Both the position numbers and the translations under genes were made by a program. 64,000 nt of DNA from Henckelia pumila. Taxonomy: Eukaryota; Streptophyta; Magnoliopsida; Lamiales; Gesneriaceae. Below, in pieces: positions 1-9,876 of the stretch; positions within the stretch are counted from its first letter, which is position 1, and every line of letters starts with the position of its first letter. The notes beneath the pieces were generated by a model. The model worked only from the letters and a program-made list of their open reading frames with translations. It did not search any database and had not been told where the DNA came from. The DNA lies in the NCBI RefSeq assembly GCF_033568475.1, contig NC_133123.1:172701685-172765684 (forward strand), in the 5' to 3' direction.

Positions 1-13
1 CCGTTGTCGGGGA
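1..13 (+). other. Partial primer-binding site (tRNA-Asp type) of the Athila-like element
   Basis: The first bases, CCGTTGTCGGGGA, match 12 of 13 positions of the 3' part of the Athila-type PBS (TGGCGCCGTTGCCGGGGA, complementary to the tRNA-Asp 3' end). The first five bases would lie outside the window. It sits about 215 bp upstream of gag, as expected. Confidence 0.55.
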
Positions 14-227
14 GTATTTTTATTGAATTTATAATAGTCTTGTTACCAATTAGTCTAAATTTTATTTTGGAGTACTCTATATCATATTTTTAGTTTTTGA
101 TTAGTTTAATTTTTCTTGAGTGCAGTTTATGCGAAGATTTCAAAGCGTTGATTCTCTACTGTTTGATCCGAAGATCGAACGAACTGCAAGAGCTTTGAGA
201 AAATTATGAAGATAAGAATTAAGGAAT

Positions 228-1665
228 ATGGCTGAGAACAATCCACCTCTCTTGGTGCCAATTAGATACCACTTTAGGCCTGCCGTTCAAGCTCATTATT
301 CTGGAATTGCTCGTAGAACTATAAATGCCAACAACTTCGAGCTTAATCCTGCTTTGATTAACATGGTTCAGCAGAACCAACTCAATAGGAGTGCTACTGC
401 AGATCCTCATCTACATATGAGGACTTTTTTGGAGATTACACATACGGTAAATATGAATGGAGTTTCTGAGGATATAATTAGACTGCGTATATTCCTATTT
501 TCTCTCAAGGATCGGACAAGAAGTTGGTTGCAATCACTACCGCAGGGAAGCATTACTACTTGGGAATATATGGCAGTGAAATTTCTGGCGAAATATTTTC
601 TTTCTGCTAAGTCTACCCAGTTGAAGATTGAGATTAGAACTTTCAGGCAGACTGATTCTGAGCAGTTATATGAAGCATGGGAGAGTTATAAGGACTTGCT
701 AAGACGGTGTTCTAATAATAATTTTGTAGACTGGGAGAATATTGAATTGTTTTACAATGGATTAAATGCGCCTACATGAATGTCGGTGGATTCTGTTGCT
801 GGAGGTACCATATTTTTGAAGGATCCTATTCAGACTTATAATCTAGTTGAGCAAATGACAATCAAAAGCTTCCAATGGCCTTCTGAATGTATATGAGTCA
901 AGAATTCTGTAGGATTTTATGGAGTTGATACTCTCACATCTATATATGCCCAACTATCTGCCTTGACTATACAAGTAGCTGCATTGAACAAAGTGAGCAT
1001 AGCAGATTCAAACGGTGTTGCGGTTACCATTGAAGAGTCTCATCCTCTTAAAGAAGCTCAGTATATCAATCCTAGAGGTTATGGAGGCTATCGAGGTAAT
1101 CTTGTTCCTAATACTTATCATCTTGGGTTGCGTAATCATGAGAATTTTTCATATACCAACAATAAAAATGTGTTGAATCCTCCTCCGGGGTTCAATACAA
1201 ACACGGGTGATGGAAATTCGTCATTGGAAGATGTAGTGAGCACGTTTGTCACGGAATCTGGTAAGAGTATGGCGAGAACTGAGTCTCGTCTTGATATTAT
1301 GGAGACGCACATGTGTAATATGGGTGCCATAATGAAATCTATGGAGACTCAATATGGGCAGCTGGAGAATTCTTTGAAGGAACAAAATAGAGGCCATTTT
1401 CCAAGCAATACTGAGGTAAATCCGAAAGAGCAGTGCAAGGCTGTTACTTTGAGGAGTGAAAAAAGAAATAGGGGCTGAAGGAAGGAAAGTAGAAAGTGAG
1501 AAGCCAAAGGAAATTAAAAATTCTGTAGTTGATGAGAAAATTGTTGAGGAAAAGAAGAGTTTAGTGGAGGAAAAGCCAATGTTCAAGCCTAATCTTCCAT
1601 ACCCACAAAGGTTCAAGAAAAAGGCTTTGGATGAGCAATTCACCAAGTTTTTGGTGATTTTTTAA
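228..1665 (+). pseudogene. Athila-like gag, broken
   Basis: This encodes the capsid-forming Gag of an Athila-like retrotransposon. The start at 228 gives MAENNPPLLVPIRYHF and leads into the conserved retrotransposon-gag core (AIRLRLF-like RLRIFLFSLKDRTRSWLQSLP, then tttWEYMAVKFLAKYF). The frame is broken by TGA at 777-779 and again at 894-896, both looking like CGA-to-TGA changes, and continues in the same frame at 963-1478. A charged Lys/Glu-rich tail then continues in another frame to 1665. Expected length is over 450 codons before protease. It cannot make a full protein. Confidence 0.8.
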
Positions 1666-1699
1666 GAAGATACACATCAATATTCCCTTAACTGATGCC

Positions 1700-2240
1700 T
1701 TGGAGCAAATGCCGAATTATGCCAAGTTTATCAAGGATGTAATGTCTAAGAAGAGAAGGTTGCAAGAAAATGAGGTCGTGAACTTGACTGAAGAGTGCAT
1801 CTCCATTCTACAAAAGAATTTGCCACAAAAGCTCAAGGATCCAAGGAGTTTTACTATACCTTGTTATATTGGTGGTGCTCATGTAAATAGGGCTTTATGT
1901 GATTTAGGAGCAAGTATTAACTTGATGCCTTATTCTGTTTACAGGGACTTAGAGCTTTGAGAGGTAAAGCAAACCACTGTCACTTTATAGTTGGTTGATA
2001 GAATTATCACATATCCACGTGAAATTGTTGAAGATGTTTTGGTAAAGATGGATAAATTTATTTTTCCAGCTGATTTTGTGATTTTGTAAATGGAAGAAGA
2101 TCAAGATGCTCCTTTGATTTTTGGGAGAAACTTTTTGGCTACTGCATGGGAATTGATAGATGTACATAAAGGAGAGTACACCCTTCGAGTTGGTGGAGAA
2201 GCTGTAATTTTTAATATCTACCATGCCATGAGGGGATCCA
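1700..2240 (+). pseudogene. Athila-like aspartic protease region, broken
   Basis: The retropepsin region matures the Gag-Pol polyprotein. The motif DLGASINLMP near 1900-1935 is the Athila form of the aspartic protease active site (D-L/T-G-A), preceded by the usual lead-in of a PxxLKDPRSFTIPC type. The open frame stops at 1958-1960. Downstream, after a frame change, residues of the VDKFIFPADFVIL and PLIFGRNFLAT type can be read on to about 2200, which is the C-terminal half of the same domain. Several stops interrupt it, including TAG at 1987 and TAA at 2087. Confidence 0.7.
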
Positions 2241-2317
2241 GCAAGGTAAGTACTTGTAAAAGCTTTTAAGTTATTGATTCTTATATTCCTTTTGAATGTG
2301 CAGGAATTAATGACCCA

Positions 2318-3329
2318 TTGGAGAGATGTTTAGTTGGAGATAAGGAAGCTGAAAAAGAAAAGGACCTTGAGCTTTGTGAACAAGAGGCGTTTCTTGATGG
2401 GGATCCAATAGAAAAGGCGATAAGTGCAAAGGAAAAAGAAGTGCTGGAAAATAGTATTGAGGTATCTGTTGAAACTCATGATCTCAAGAAATTACCAACA
2501 CACTTATGTTATGCATCCCTAGGTAAAAATTTGACTTGTCCGGTAATTATTTCTTTTCATCTTAATGTGGCTGAAAAGGAAAAATTATTGAGGGTCTTGA
2601 TAAAATTTAAAACTGCTTTAGAATGGTCGATTTCTGATATTAAGGGTATTAGTCTCACTATATGCATGCATAAAATTTTGATGGAGGAGTCATATAGTCT
2701 TTATGTGGATCATCAGAGGCGGTTGAATCCCGTCATGAAAGTGGTAGTGAAAAAAAGTTGTTTTGAAATTGTTGAATGCTGGAATTATTTATGTTATATC
2801 TGATAGTAATTGGATTTCTCCTGTTCAAGTGGTGCCTAAGAAAGGTGGAATCACTGTAGTAAATAATGACAAGAATGAATTGGTTTTTACACGCACAATT
2901 ATTGGTTGGCAAGTATGTATAGATTATAGGAAGTTGGATAAGGCTACTCGTAAGGATCATTTTCCACTTCCTTTTATTGATCAAATGTTTGATAGATTTG
3001 CTGGCTATTGTTATTACTATTTCTTAGATGGTTATTTAGGGAATAAACAAATTGCTATAGCGCTAGAGGATCAGGAGAAGACAACTTTTACATGTTCTTA
3101 TGGAACGTTTGCTTTCAGGAGGATGCCTTTTGGTCTTTGTAATGCACATGCTACTTTTCAGCGGCGTATGATGGCTATTTTTGCAGATATGGTGGAAGAA
3201 ATTATGGAAGTCTTCATGGATGACTTTTCGGTACTTGGCTTTTCTTTTGATCACTGTTTTCATAATCTTTCCCTTGTTTTGCAGAGATGCCAAGAAAAGA
3301 ACCTAGTTCTTAAAATTATTCTGTTTTGA
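2318..3329 (+). pseudogene. Athila-like reverse transcriptase fragment
   Basis: This is the reverse transcriptase of the same element. The linker to RT lies at 2318-2760; the RT core begins near 2763 in another frame with WISPVQVVPKKGG and CIDYRKLDKATRKDHFPLPF. It continues through CSYGTFAFRRMPFGLCNA to the catalytic box, read here as FMDDFSV in place of the canonical F/Y-x-DD, with both aspartates kept. It ends just after the QRCQEKNLVL helix, and no connection or RNase H domain follows. The joint at about 3320-3330 marks a truncation into AT-rich DNA. Confidence 0.85.
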
Positions 3330-4333
3330 AAATTATTTATCCATTTAAATATTTATCAGTTTGCATATTGTTTTCTCATATTTTATGACCAGATTTGTTC
3401 TGATCTCTTGCAATTCTCAACGTTAATTTCAAAATTTAAACTTCATATGCAGTTCACATTTTATGTAGGTATATATACTTCTTCATATCTTTTTTATTGG
3501 TCCTCAAATTTTTTGGTGTGATTATTTCATTATTGGTTCTATTGGATCTCATTTCCAAACTTCATATGCAGTTCACATTTGGGATAGCAAATGCATTTTT
3601 GGTTGTCCTCTCTAGCACAACAATGCTCACATGTTATCTAATTAATTTATGAATATGTACCAATTTATATATGTACATTTTCGAGACTGAAATTGTGTTC
3701 TATTTTTACGTATTTGTGTGTATATGTACGATTTTCAATCAACAGTGAGATTGAGTTTTATGTTTACGTATTTGTATCGCTTTTATTTTTTATCAACAGG
3801 AAACTTATCCTCTGGGTGTGAGGTCGTGAGCAGCTACACTTTGATTTCAAATGATTTTTTTCTGTTTTAATTGTGAATTTGGTGTGTTTGATATAAATGG
3901 TATGAAAAGTTTTTTTTTATTCGTTGGATTTAATATGTGAACTTGCGTTTGAATGAGAGGCTTATATTATCTGTGATTTCGTTACCTCAAGAAACAATTT
4001 TTTTTCTTGCGTGTTTTTCGTGAGCAGATGTATATATTTTTTTCTTGCGTGTTCTTCATACATATCATGAGTAAAACCAGATTCGATTTTACAGATAAGT
4101 AAAATAGTGTTTTAATATATTTTCAAAATTTAGAGTGAGAATTAAATTTTGAAATTTCAAAAAAAAAAATTAGATTTGTTCCAATCCATGTGTTGCGAGT
4201 AAAATTTTATTTTTTGTATATTTTATTTTTTCAAATTTTAAACATTTGAAGTTTTAAAAAAATTAATATATTCTGCCTATCAATGCGATGAAAACATAGT
4301 GGTTATAAATTTCAAATTTGAGTATTTTATTAA

Positions 4334-4630
4334 TTGAAAATATAATAGTGTTTTCAGTTTTCAAAAATTTTCTGCGTTGTTATTCTGAATTTAATTTATT
4401 GTTGATTTTATGCTTTTATCCAAATTTCAAATTTGAAACTTTTATTTTCTTCCAAAAAAAAAAACAAACACAAAGGATATTATTGTTCATTTATAATGTG
4501 AATATTAATTATATAATTTGAAAATAAAATAGTGTTTCGAATTTCTCTAAAATATCTTACGTTGTTACTAATAATTTTATTTATTGTTAAATTTTATGCT
4601 TATACCCAATCTACATTTAAATTTTGAAAT
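4334..4630. repeat. Two diverged AT-rich direct repeat units
   Basis: The block at 4334-4438 (starting TTGAAAATATAATAGTGTTTT) recurs at 4517-4630 (starting TTGAAAATAAAATAGTGTTTC), both followed by a GCGTTGTTA/ACGTTGTTA word and TTTATTGTT..TTTTATGCTT. The units are about 183 bp apart and clearly diverged. A weaker match begins near 4097. Confidence 0.5.
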
Positions 4631-4791
4631 TTTAAAGTTATGAGAGAGAATCATAACCTATTGGAACAAATCCATTATGATTATTTATCAATTGATTTAT
4701 GTCTCATCAAATTCACACTAACTATTATTTTTCTGCACGAAATTAAATATAATTTTTACTGTTTTAAGTTTTTTTATTCAAAATTTTAATA

Positions 4792-5050
4792 CACTCTATG
4801 TCCCATATATATTGTCCTTTTTTCTTTTTCACACATATTAAGAAAAAATTATTGGAAAAGTAAATTTTATATAGACTTCCTATTATATCTATATTTAATA
4901 TATTTAAAAATGATTGCACAATTTTCAAGGTGTAGTTAACAGGTGTATATTAGTAAATAAGTGTAAAAATATTACTAAATATGATATATGACTATATATT
5001 TTAGACAAGCAAAAAAGGAAATGTGGACAATATAATTGGGACGAAGGGAG
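4792..5050. mobile_element. Stowaway-like MITE (Tc1/mariner type)
   Basis: A 259-bp non-coding element has imperfect terminal inverted repeats: the right end reads GGACAATATAATTGGGACGAAGGGAG, i.e. on the other strand CTCCCTTCGTCCC, the plant Stowaway signature CTCCCTCCGTCCC with one change. The left end reads CACTCTATGTCCC followed by ATATATATTGTCC. Both ends are flanked by the dinucleotide TA (4790-4791 and 5051-5052), the target duplication expected for mariner-type elements. Internal DNA is AT-rich and codes for nothing visible. Confidence 0.8.
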
Positions 5051-5703
5051 TACATTATTTCCCTTTTCTGTTATCTCTCAATTTTTGTACTCTAAGTTAA
5101 ACTATGAAAATTACTTCAAATTTGAAAATTAGGACTGAGAATCATAAGAGATAGGAACAAATCTATTATGATTCTTTTAATCTTTCAGTTTAGATTTTAA
5201 TTTATCGATACAATCCAATTACATTTTAATAACCAATTCTTACATTTGTTTTATTCATTAGGTTTTTATAATGAAATTATTGTGTGTGATATGTACTCAT
5301 TGAAATTCAAAAAATATTCTCTATTTAAAAAAAATGTATTGAATCTCAATTGCATTATTATTTTTAATTTCCAGAAAAAAAATATCCTGGTATTTCAAAT
5401 TTTAAAATTAGGATTGATAAACATAAGAAAAAACTATCTCACTCCTTTAGTATAATCAGTTTCGTGGCATTATTTTATAAATATTATTAAATTTACAAAC
5501 TATTACTTATCAATTAGGATTTGCATCCAAATATTTTTATTTATTTAAAATTGTTTGTACTTATTTATTTAAATTTAAATTTAATTTTAATTTTCTATAC
5601 GCTCACATATGCATATAGAATTACTGTAATTTATTAGACATGTATTTACTGCGATATCTTTAAATATTTTCACATATTAAAAAGTCCATTTATAGCTGCA
5701 ACA

Positions 5704-5914
5704 ATGTTTTCTCCTCCTACTGGGGCAAATGATAGACGACAATTAAATACAATGCGAAGACGAGCACAAAGATAATTAATGACACAAGAACAATGAGAAG
5801 CTCATCTAGCTCGACGTCGATCGAACTACCAAATACGAATGAATCAAAGCACATCCTTGACATATTCAGATGACTCAAATCTCATTATGTTAGATGTTAC
5901 TACAAATTTGAATG
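5704..5914 (+). pseudogene. Helitron gene, N-terminal exon, broken
   Basis: From the ATG at 5704 the frame reads MFSPPTGANDRRQLNTMRRR and then an Arg-rich stretch (EAHLARRRSNYQIRMNQS), interrupted by TAA and TGA. Arg/Gln-rich N-termini of this kind precede the Helitron_like_N domain in plant Helitron replicases; a second Arg-rich exon follows at 31654. The exon ends at a splice donor (AATG|GTATGTTG). Element A was inserted 8 bases into this intron, which separates the exon from the rest of the gene by 25.5 kb. The assignment depends on the clear Rep region at 33354-35354. Confidence 0.55.
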
Positions 5915-6308
5915 GTATGTTGTGTAAGGCCCGATATTATTTAATTTTAATCCGAGTATATTTAATTTGAGAATTTTGGAGTTTGAATTTAAATTCTAAT
6001 ATTCTTAAATTATTTAGGACGAAAATTGAATTAAAAGATTTCATAACGACGGAATTGCAAATAGTGAAGTTTTTAGGGGCCAAAATGCAATTTCTTTGAT
6101 TAGTGGAGGACACATGTCTTGTGCTAATCTTTGTACGTGTATATCATTTTAAGTGCATCAGAATATTGTAATTCTTCAGCCAAGAAACCGATACTCCATT
6201 TTCTTCCTTGAATCTTCATCTTCAAACTTTGATTGTGCAAGAACCGTTTATCCGAATAAAATTCTGAGCACAGTTTTGGAATCCTCACAAAAAGAGCTTC
6301 GTTGTGAT

Positions 6309-7357
6309 GTAAGTATAATCTTGATTCTGTATATTTCGAAAATATGTTGTTGGGAGAACTTGAAATTCGATTATGGCTATGCGTTCTTGAGCTTGTATGC
6401 GTGATTGTATCAAAGTCGGACCGAAGAATGGACGTCGTTTGAAATTGATATGAATTTTCAGCTTTTATTCGAAAATTATGCTATCTGATTTGGCTGGGTT
6501 TGATGATATTTGGTTGCTATGATATGTATATGAGACTTATATGGTTGTTAGAATTATCGGTTTTGTTACCGTTACGCCGTCGATTCGCGAAATTGATAAA
6601 TTTTGTATCTTTGTGATTGAGCTGTGGTATAACTGAGTTTTTGCTGATGTTATGGCCTTGAATACCATTCATTTCAGATTAATCAAAGGATAACAGCTTC
6701 GAGAGTTTCGGTTTTGAACCAGGAGATATTGATCAAGTTGTTGAGCTTTAGACTTTGATACTTGAGTTTAGCTTGAGCAGAATTGTGATTTGCAATTGTG
6801 TATTTTGCAGCTTGTGGATCTAGCTCTTTCTTTATCAAGACTAAGGTATGACACGACGATGATCAAGTTGGGGATGTTCGTCGAGACGAGTTTACCTTCT
6901 CGATTTCCTTAAATCACACAATACTTGACATACATGTTTAGATTGTTAGTTATGCTTGCTGAACTAAAATAGGATGATTGTGGTTATGTCATCTTGTTAT
7001 ATATGTGAGCCTAACATTTATTCAAGTCTTTTCGATATCGTTGATGAGTTATAAACTTCGATATCAAATATCAATGACGAGTATTTATCATTGATAGATC
7101 GATTTGGGTTATAGCATTAGTGACGAGCTTGAGCCTAATGATGAGTGGTGCATTTTAGCATCTAAACCGATTCGTTCATTAGGTCTTGAATCTTTATTGT
7201 GTAGCTAACTGCCTTGTGGTATTTAGGTTTTCCTCTATAATGAAATGCATGAAACTTTCTATATGTGTTCCAATATATGTTTCCGTGATTTCATACTAAG
7301 TTTTATACTTACCAGGTTATCCGGCTGTTGTTTTGTTTTGTGTGTGCATTGCAACAG
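6309..7357 (+). other. Putative leader intron in the LTR (donor and acceptor landmarks)
   Basis: GTAAGT at 6309-6314 matches the plant 5' splice consensus, and a pyrimidine-rich tract (about 7321-7350) ending GCAACAG at 7357 looks like a 3' splice site. Between them a TTTTGCAG and GTATGAC pair could frame a 35-nt mini-exon near 6812-6846. The same landmarks occur at matching distances in the LTRs of C and D. Splicing is inferred from sequence only. Confidence 0.4.
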
Positions 7358-7693
7358 ATGATGCAGGGCCGAGTCGTAGAAGGTCTTGAGCGATTGAAAG
7401 TTTAGAGAAGTCACGTTCCGGGCTAAGAATGTATAAGTGCTGTCAAGAACTTGAGTTTATGTTTATAGCATATGTTGGTTGTGTTTTGTACCAATCTAGT
7501 GAATGTAACTTTGAAGTTAGCTTGAATACTTGTAGTCTCCTGTAAGCTTGACTTTTGAATAAAGTTGTCATGTATCTTGTACATGTTGTTCTAGTATGTG
7601 TAGCCTTGTTATATTGAATTACATGTTGTTAGATGGCAAGGATTTAGCCAAGAACAGCACCAGAAAAATCGTCAGATTTCTGCACTGTAGGGG

Positions 7694-7802
7694 CCGCTCG
7701 ATCGGTGCATTTTGACTGATCGAGCGGTGCATAAGAAATGCCAAACCCGAGGGTTTGGCATTTCTTTGCCGCTCGATCGGTCAGTTTCAACCGATCGAGC
7801 GG
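7694..7802 (+). other. Triple hairpin near the end of LTR A
   Basis: Three inverted repeats stand in a row: CCGCTCGATCGGT paired with ACTGATCGAGCGG (7694-7727), AAGAAATGCCAAACCC paired with GGGTTTGGCATTTCTT around a 2-nt centre (7733-7766, a perfect 16-bp stem), and CCGCTCGATCGGT paired with ACCGATCGAGCGG (7769-7802). The outer two share arms. An A-run follows at once (7815-7825). The right LTR has the same cluster near 31247-31355. Confidence 0.85.
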
Positions 7803-7927
7803 ATGGCCATTTTTTAAAAAAATTTATTTTTTTTATTTGTTTTTTTTGTATTACTTGTGCTTAGTTCTAATGCTTTTGGGTTGAGCCATTGGAATAAAGT
7901 AGACGAGCCCGGGGTCGCCACATTGTT

Positions 7928-7939
7928 TGGTATCAGAGC
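7928..7939 (+). other. Primer-binding site of element A (initiator tRNA-Met)
   Basis: TGGTATCAGAGC, 5 bases (TTGTT) after the left LTR, is the standard PBS complementary to the 3' end of plant initiator tRNA-Met. Confidence 0.95.
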
Positions 7940-8252
7940 CTAATTTTTCTTGAGTCAACATTAGAAGCTGAGCGGGGTAGAGTGAGTCGCATAACTTCAT
8001 GATGCATGAGTTTAATGCATGGTTTGTTTATATGAATTTTATGCAAGCATGTTCTACTCTTGTAATCACATGTTATATGCTAGCTTGTTTATTTATTGAA
8101 AATATGTTCTTATATGAGTTAATGGCTAAACGTGTAATGGAAGTGTTGTGTGATGGAATACGGCATGCTCATGAGATTGAAGAGTATGAGATATTGGAAA
8201 TGCGATATGATGTTGTTATGTGCTGAATTGTTGTTACTCTCAGTGATCAGCT

Positions 8253-9300
8253 ACGCCTCCCCGATCTTTACCTCTTCGTAGTGGTCGGACGAATCTACAG
8301 TCACCACCGACTGAGCAAGTACCTCCGATGGAACAGGTTCCTACAGTAGTTCCTAATATTCCACCGGTACCTACGACTGAGCAGGGCAGTACTACTGTTA
8401 CTCCAATGGATACGACTGTTAATCCAATGGAAGTGTTGTTGAAACGATTTCAGTCATTCAAACCACCGAGTCTGCATGGTACTGAGGATTCTGTAGCATG
8501 TGAAAGTTGGCTTGATGATATCGAACAACTGTTTGAATCTATTGATTACACCGATGACAGAAGAGTTCGATTGGTTATCCATCAGTTGCATGATGTGGCT
8601 AAAAGTTGGTGGATATGACCAAGAAAGCGTTGGAGAATCAAGGTACTGTTATTACTTGGAATGTGTTTAAAGCTGAGTTTTTCAAACGTTTCTTTCCTCA
8701 GTCTTATAGAAAGGATAAAGGAGCGGAGTTTGCCAATTTGCAACAAGGTAGTATGTGCATTGAAGATTATGTTGCAAAGTTTTCCATTTTACTCCGTTTT
8801 GCACCTCATATTGCGGATAATGAGGAAGCGAAGGCCGATCAATTCATCAACGGACTTAATCCTGATGTCTTCACCTTGGTTAATGCGGGGCGACCTAATA
8901 ATCTTGCTGATGCTCTCGATAAAGCCAAAGGTGCAGAAGCTGGTATTATGAGACAGAAAGGGACTTCGTACAGGCCTGAGTCTTCTCAACAACCACAGGT
9001 ACCATCAATGCAACCTCAATCATCTGTTCCTCAGCAGCAAAGCAGGTATGAAGGAGGTGGTAGCAGTAGCAACAAAAGAGATCGGTTTCGGCCCAAAGGT
9101 AAACAGTTCAAGAAGCAAGGAAGTAGTTCCATTAGTTCTGGTGGTTCAAAGCCATATGGATTAAGTCAGGGTTCAGGGTCTACAGGTTGGTTTTGAAGTA
9201 AATGTGGGCGAAGACATTCTAGTTATGCTTGAAAAGGAGTTTTTGGAACTTGTAATCTCTGCAACCGGCCAGGACATTATGCCAGAGTGTGTCCTGCATG
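8253..9300 (+). pseudogene. Element A gag, broken
   Basis: The frame can be read back from 8328 to an ACG at 8253, followed by PPRSLPLRSGRTN; element C has a true ATG at the matching place (MAPRRSLRR), so the start codon seems to have changed from ATG to ACG. The core reads MEVLLKRFQSFKPPSL, SCESWLDDIEQLF and DRRVRLVIHQLH, then a one-base loss near 8613 shifts it into FKAEFFKRFFPQSYR and DQFINGLNPDVFTLVN. A Gln/Ser-rich linker ends at TGA 9194-9196 (probably a Cys codon). A CCHC zinc knuckle C-NL-C-NRPGHYARV-C follows at 9251-9292, with another TGA just upstream at 9230. Confidence 0.85.
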
Positions 9301-9876
9301 GGAAACATCACAGGAAGCAACTCAGGCTGATAGACAAGCTCCTGCTATGCATTCCTTTCAATATTCAGGTAGACCAGCTCAGAGTAGACAGGGAGAGAGC
9401 CAGAGTGTAGGCCAACCTCCGCGACAGCCAGCTAGAGTTTTTGCATTGACAGAAGATCGGGCACAGGCGGCACCGAACAATGTGATTGCAGGTAATTGTG
9501 TTCTCTCTGGTTATCCTGTTTATGTGTTGATTGACATTGGAGCATCACATTCTTTTATAGCTGAAAAATTTGTTGAATTGCATGATTTACCTGTTGAGCG
9601 TTTATCTTCTGTATTTACTATCTCATCGCCCATTGGGGTTGTGAAATACAGTTTGACAGTAATGCAATTGAGCCTGATTGTATAGTACTTGGTATGTCTG
9701 ATTTTGATTGTATTATTGGCATCGATGCACTAACAAAGTACAGGGCCACGGTTGACTGTTTTCATAAGATTGTCCGATTTAGACCAGACATGGCAGATGA
9801 ATGGAAATTCTTTGGTAAGAGTTCTCGTGCTAAAATTCCTTTGATTTCTAGCTTATCTATGGAGCAGTTATTATAG
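9301..9876 (+). pseudogene. Element A aspartic protease, active site altered
   Basis: After a Gln-rich linker comes ARVFALTEDRAQAAPNNVIAGN, the standard lead-in to chromovirus protease, then VLIDIGASHSFIAEKF near 9520-9565. The catalytic motif is normally D-T-G-A; here Thr is Ile (DIGA), which should damage activity. The frame stops in TAG 9683-9685 and resumes at 9694 with MSDFDCIIGIDALTKYRATVDC, the C-terminal flap/alpha region, then stops again at TAG 9874-9876. The protein would have matured Gag-Pol. Confidence 0.85.

Larger units (their letters stand above)
1..3329 (+). mobile_element. Athila-like Ty3/Gypsy element, internal part, degenerate and 3'-truncated
   Basis: Gag, protease and reverse transcriptase relics follow one another on the + strand in the order expected for an Athila/Tat-lineage Gypsy element. 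The window opens inside what looks like the primer-binding site, so the 5' LTR lies to the left. Coding similarity stops within the RT palm/thumb region near 3329, with no RNase H, integrase or 3' LTR. The reading frame changes several times and contains internal stops. Assignment rests on recognised family wording such as the Gag stretch FELNPALINMVQQNQ and the protease DLGASINLMP, both typical of Athila. Confidence 0.85.
3330..5703. other. AT-rich non-coding stretch between the Athila relic and the Helitron
   Basis: No convincing gene is visible. The short open frames here (for example near 4318 and 5246) have low-complexity AT-driven compositions. The stretch contains a direct repeat of about 20 bp (AACTTCATATGCAGTTCACA, near 3438 and 3558), a diverged repeat pair at 4334-4630, and a Stowaway-like MITE at 4792-5050. 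The part next to 5704 may be 5' flanking or untranslated sequence of the Helitron gene, but no Helitron 5' terminus was identified. Confidence 0.6.
5923..7922 (+). repeat. 5' LTR of element A
   Basis: It starts TGTAAGGCCC and ends TCGCCACA; its partner is 29475-31477. A TATA-like GTATATCA near 6138 suggests a short U3 of about 200 bp and a long transcribed leader. It contains GTAAGT at 6309-6314, a mini-exon-like segment ending AAG|GTATGAC near 6844-6846, the pyrimidine-rich acceptor-like block at 7321-7357 ending GCAACAG, and a triple hairpin at 7694-7802. No protein is expected from the short open frames inside it (for example 6153-6404). Confidence 0.95.

Noticed and set aside
1221..1646. 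Minus-strand 141-codon open frame
   Set aside because: Antisense to the Athila-like gag, with no domain.
6153..6404. An open frame in LTR A, repeated at 29624-29956
   Set aside because: It lies across the GTAAGT and TATA-like landmarks of the LTR, and differs between copies by stops and ends.
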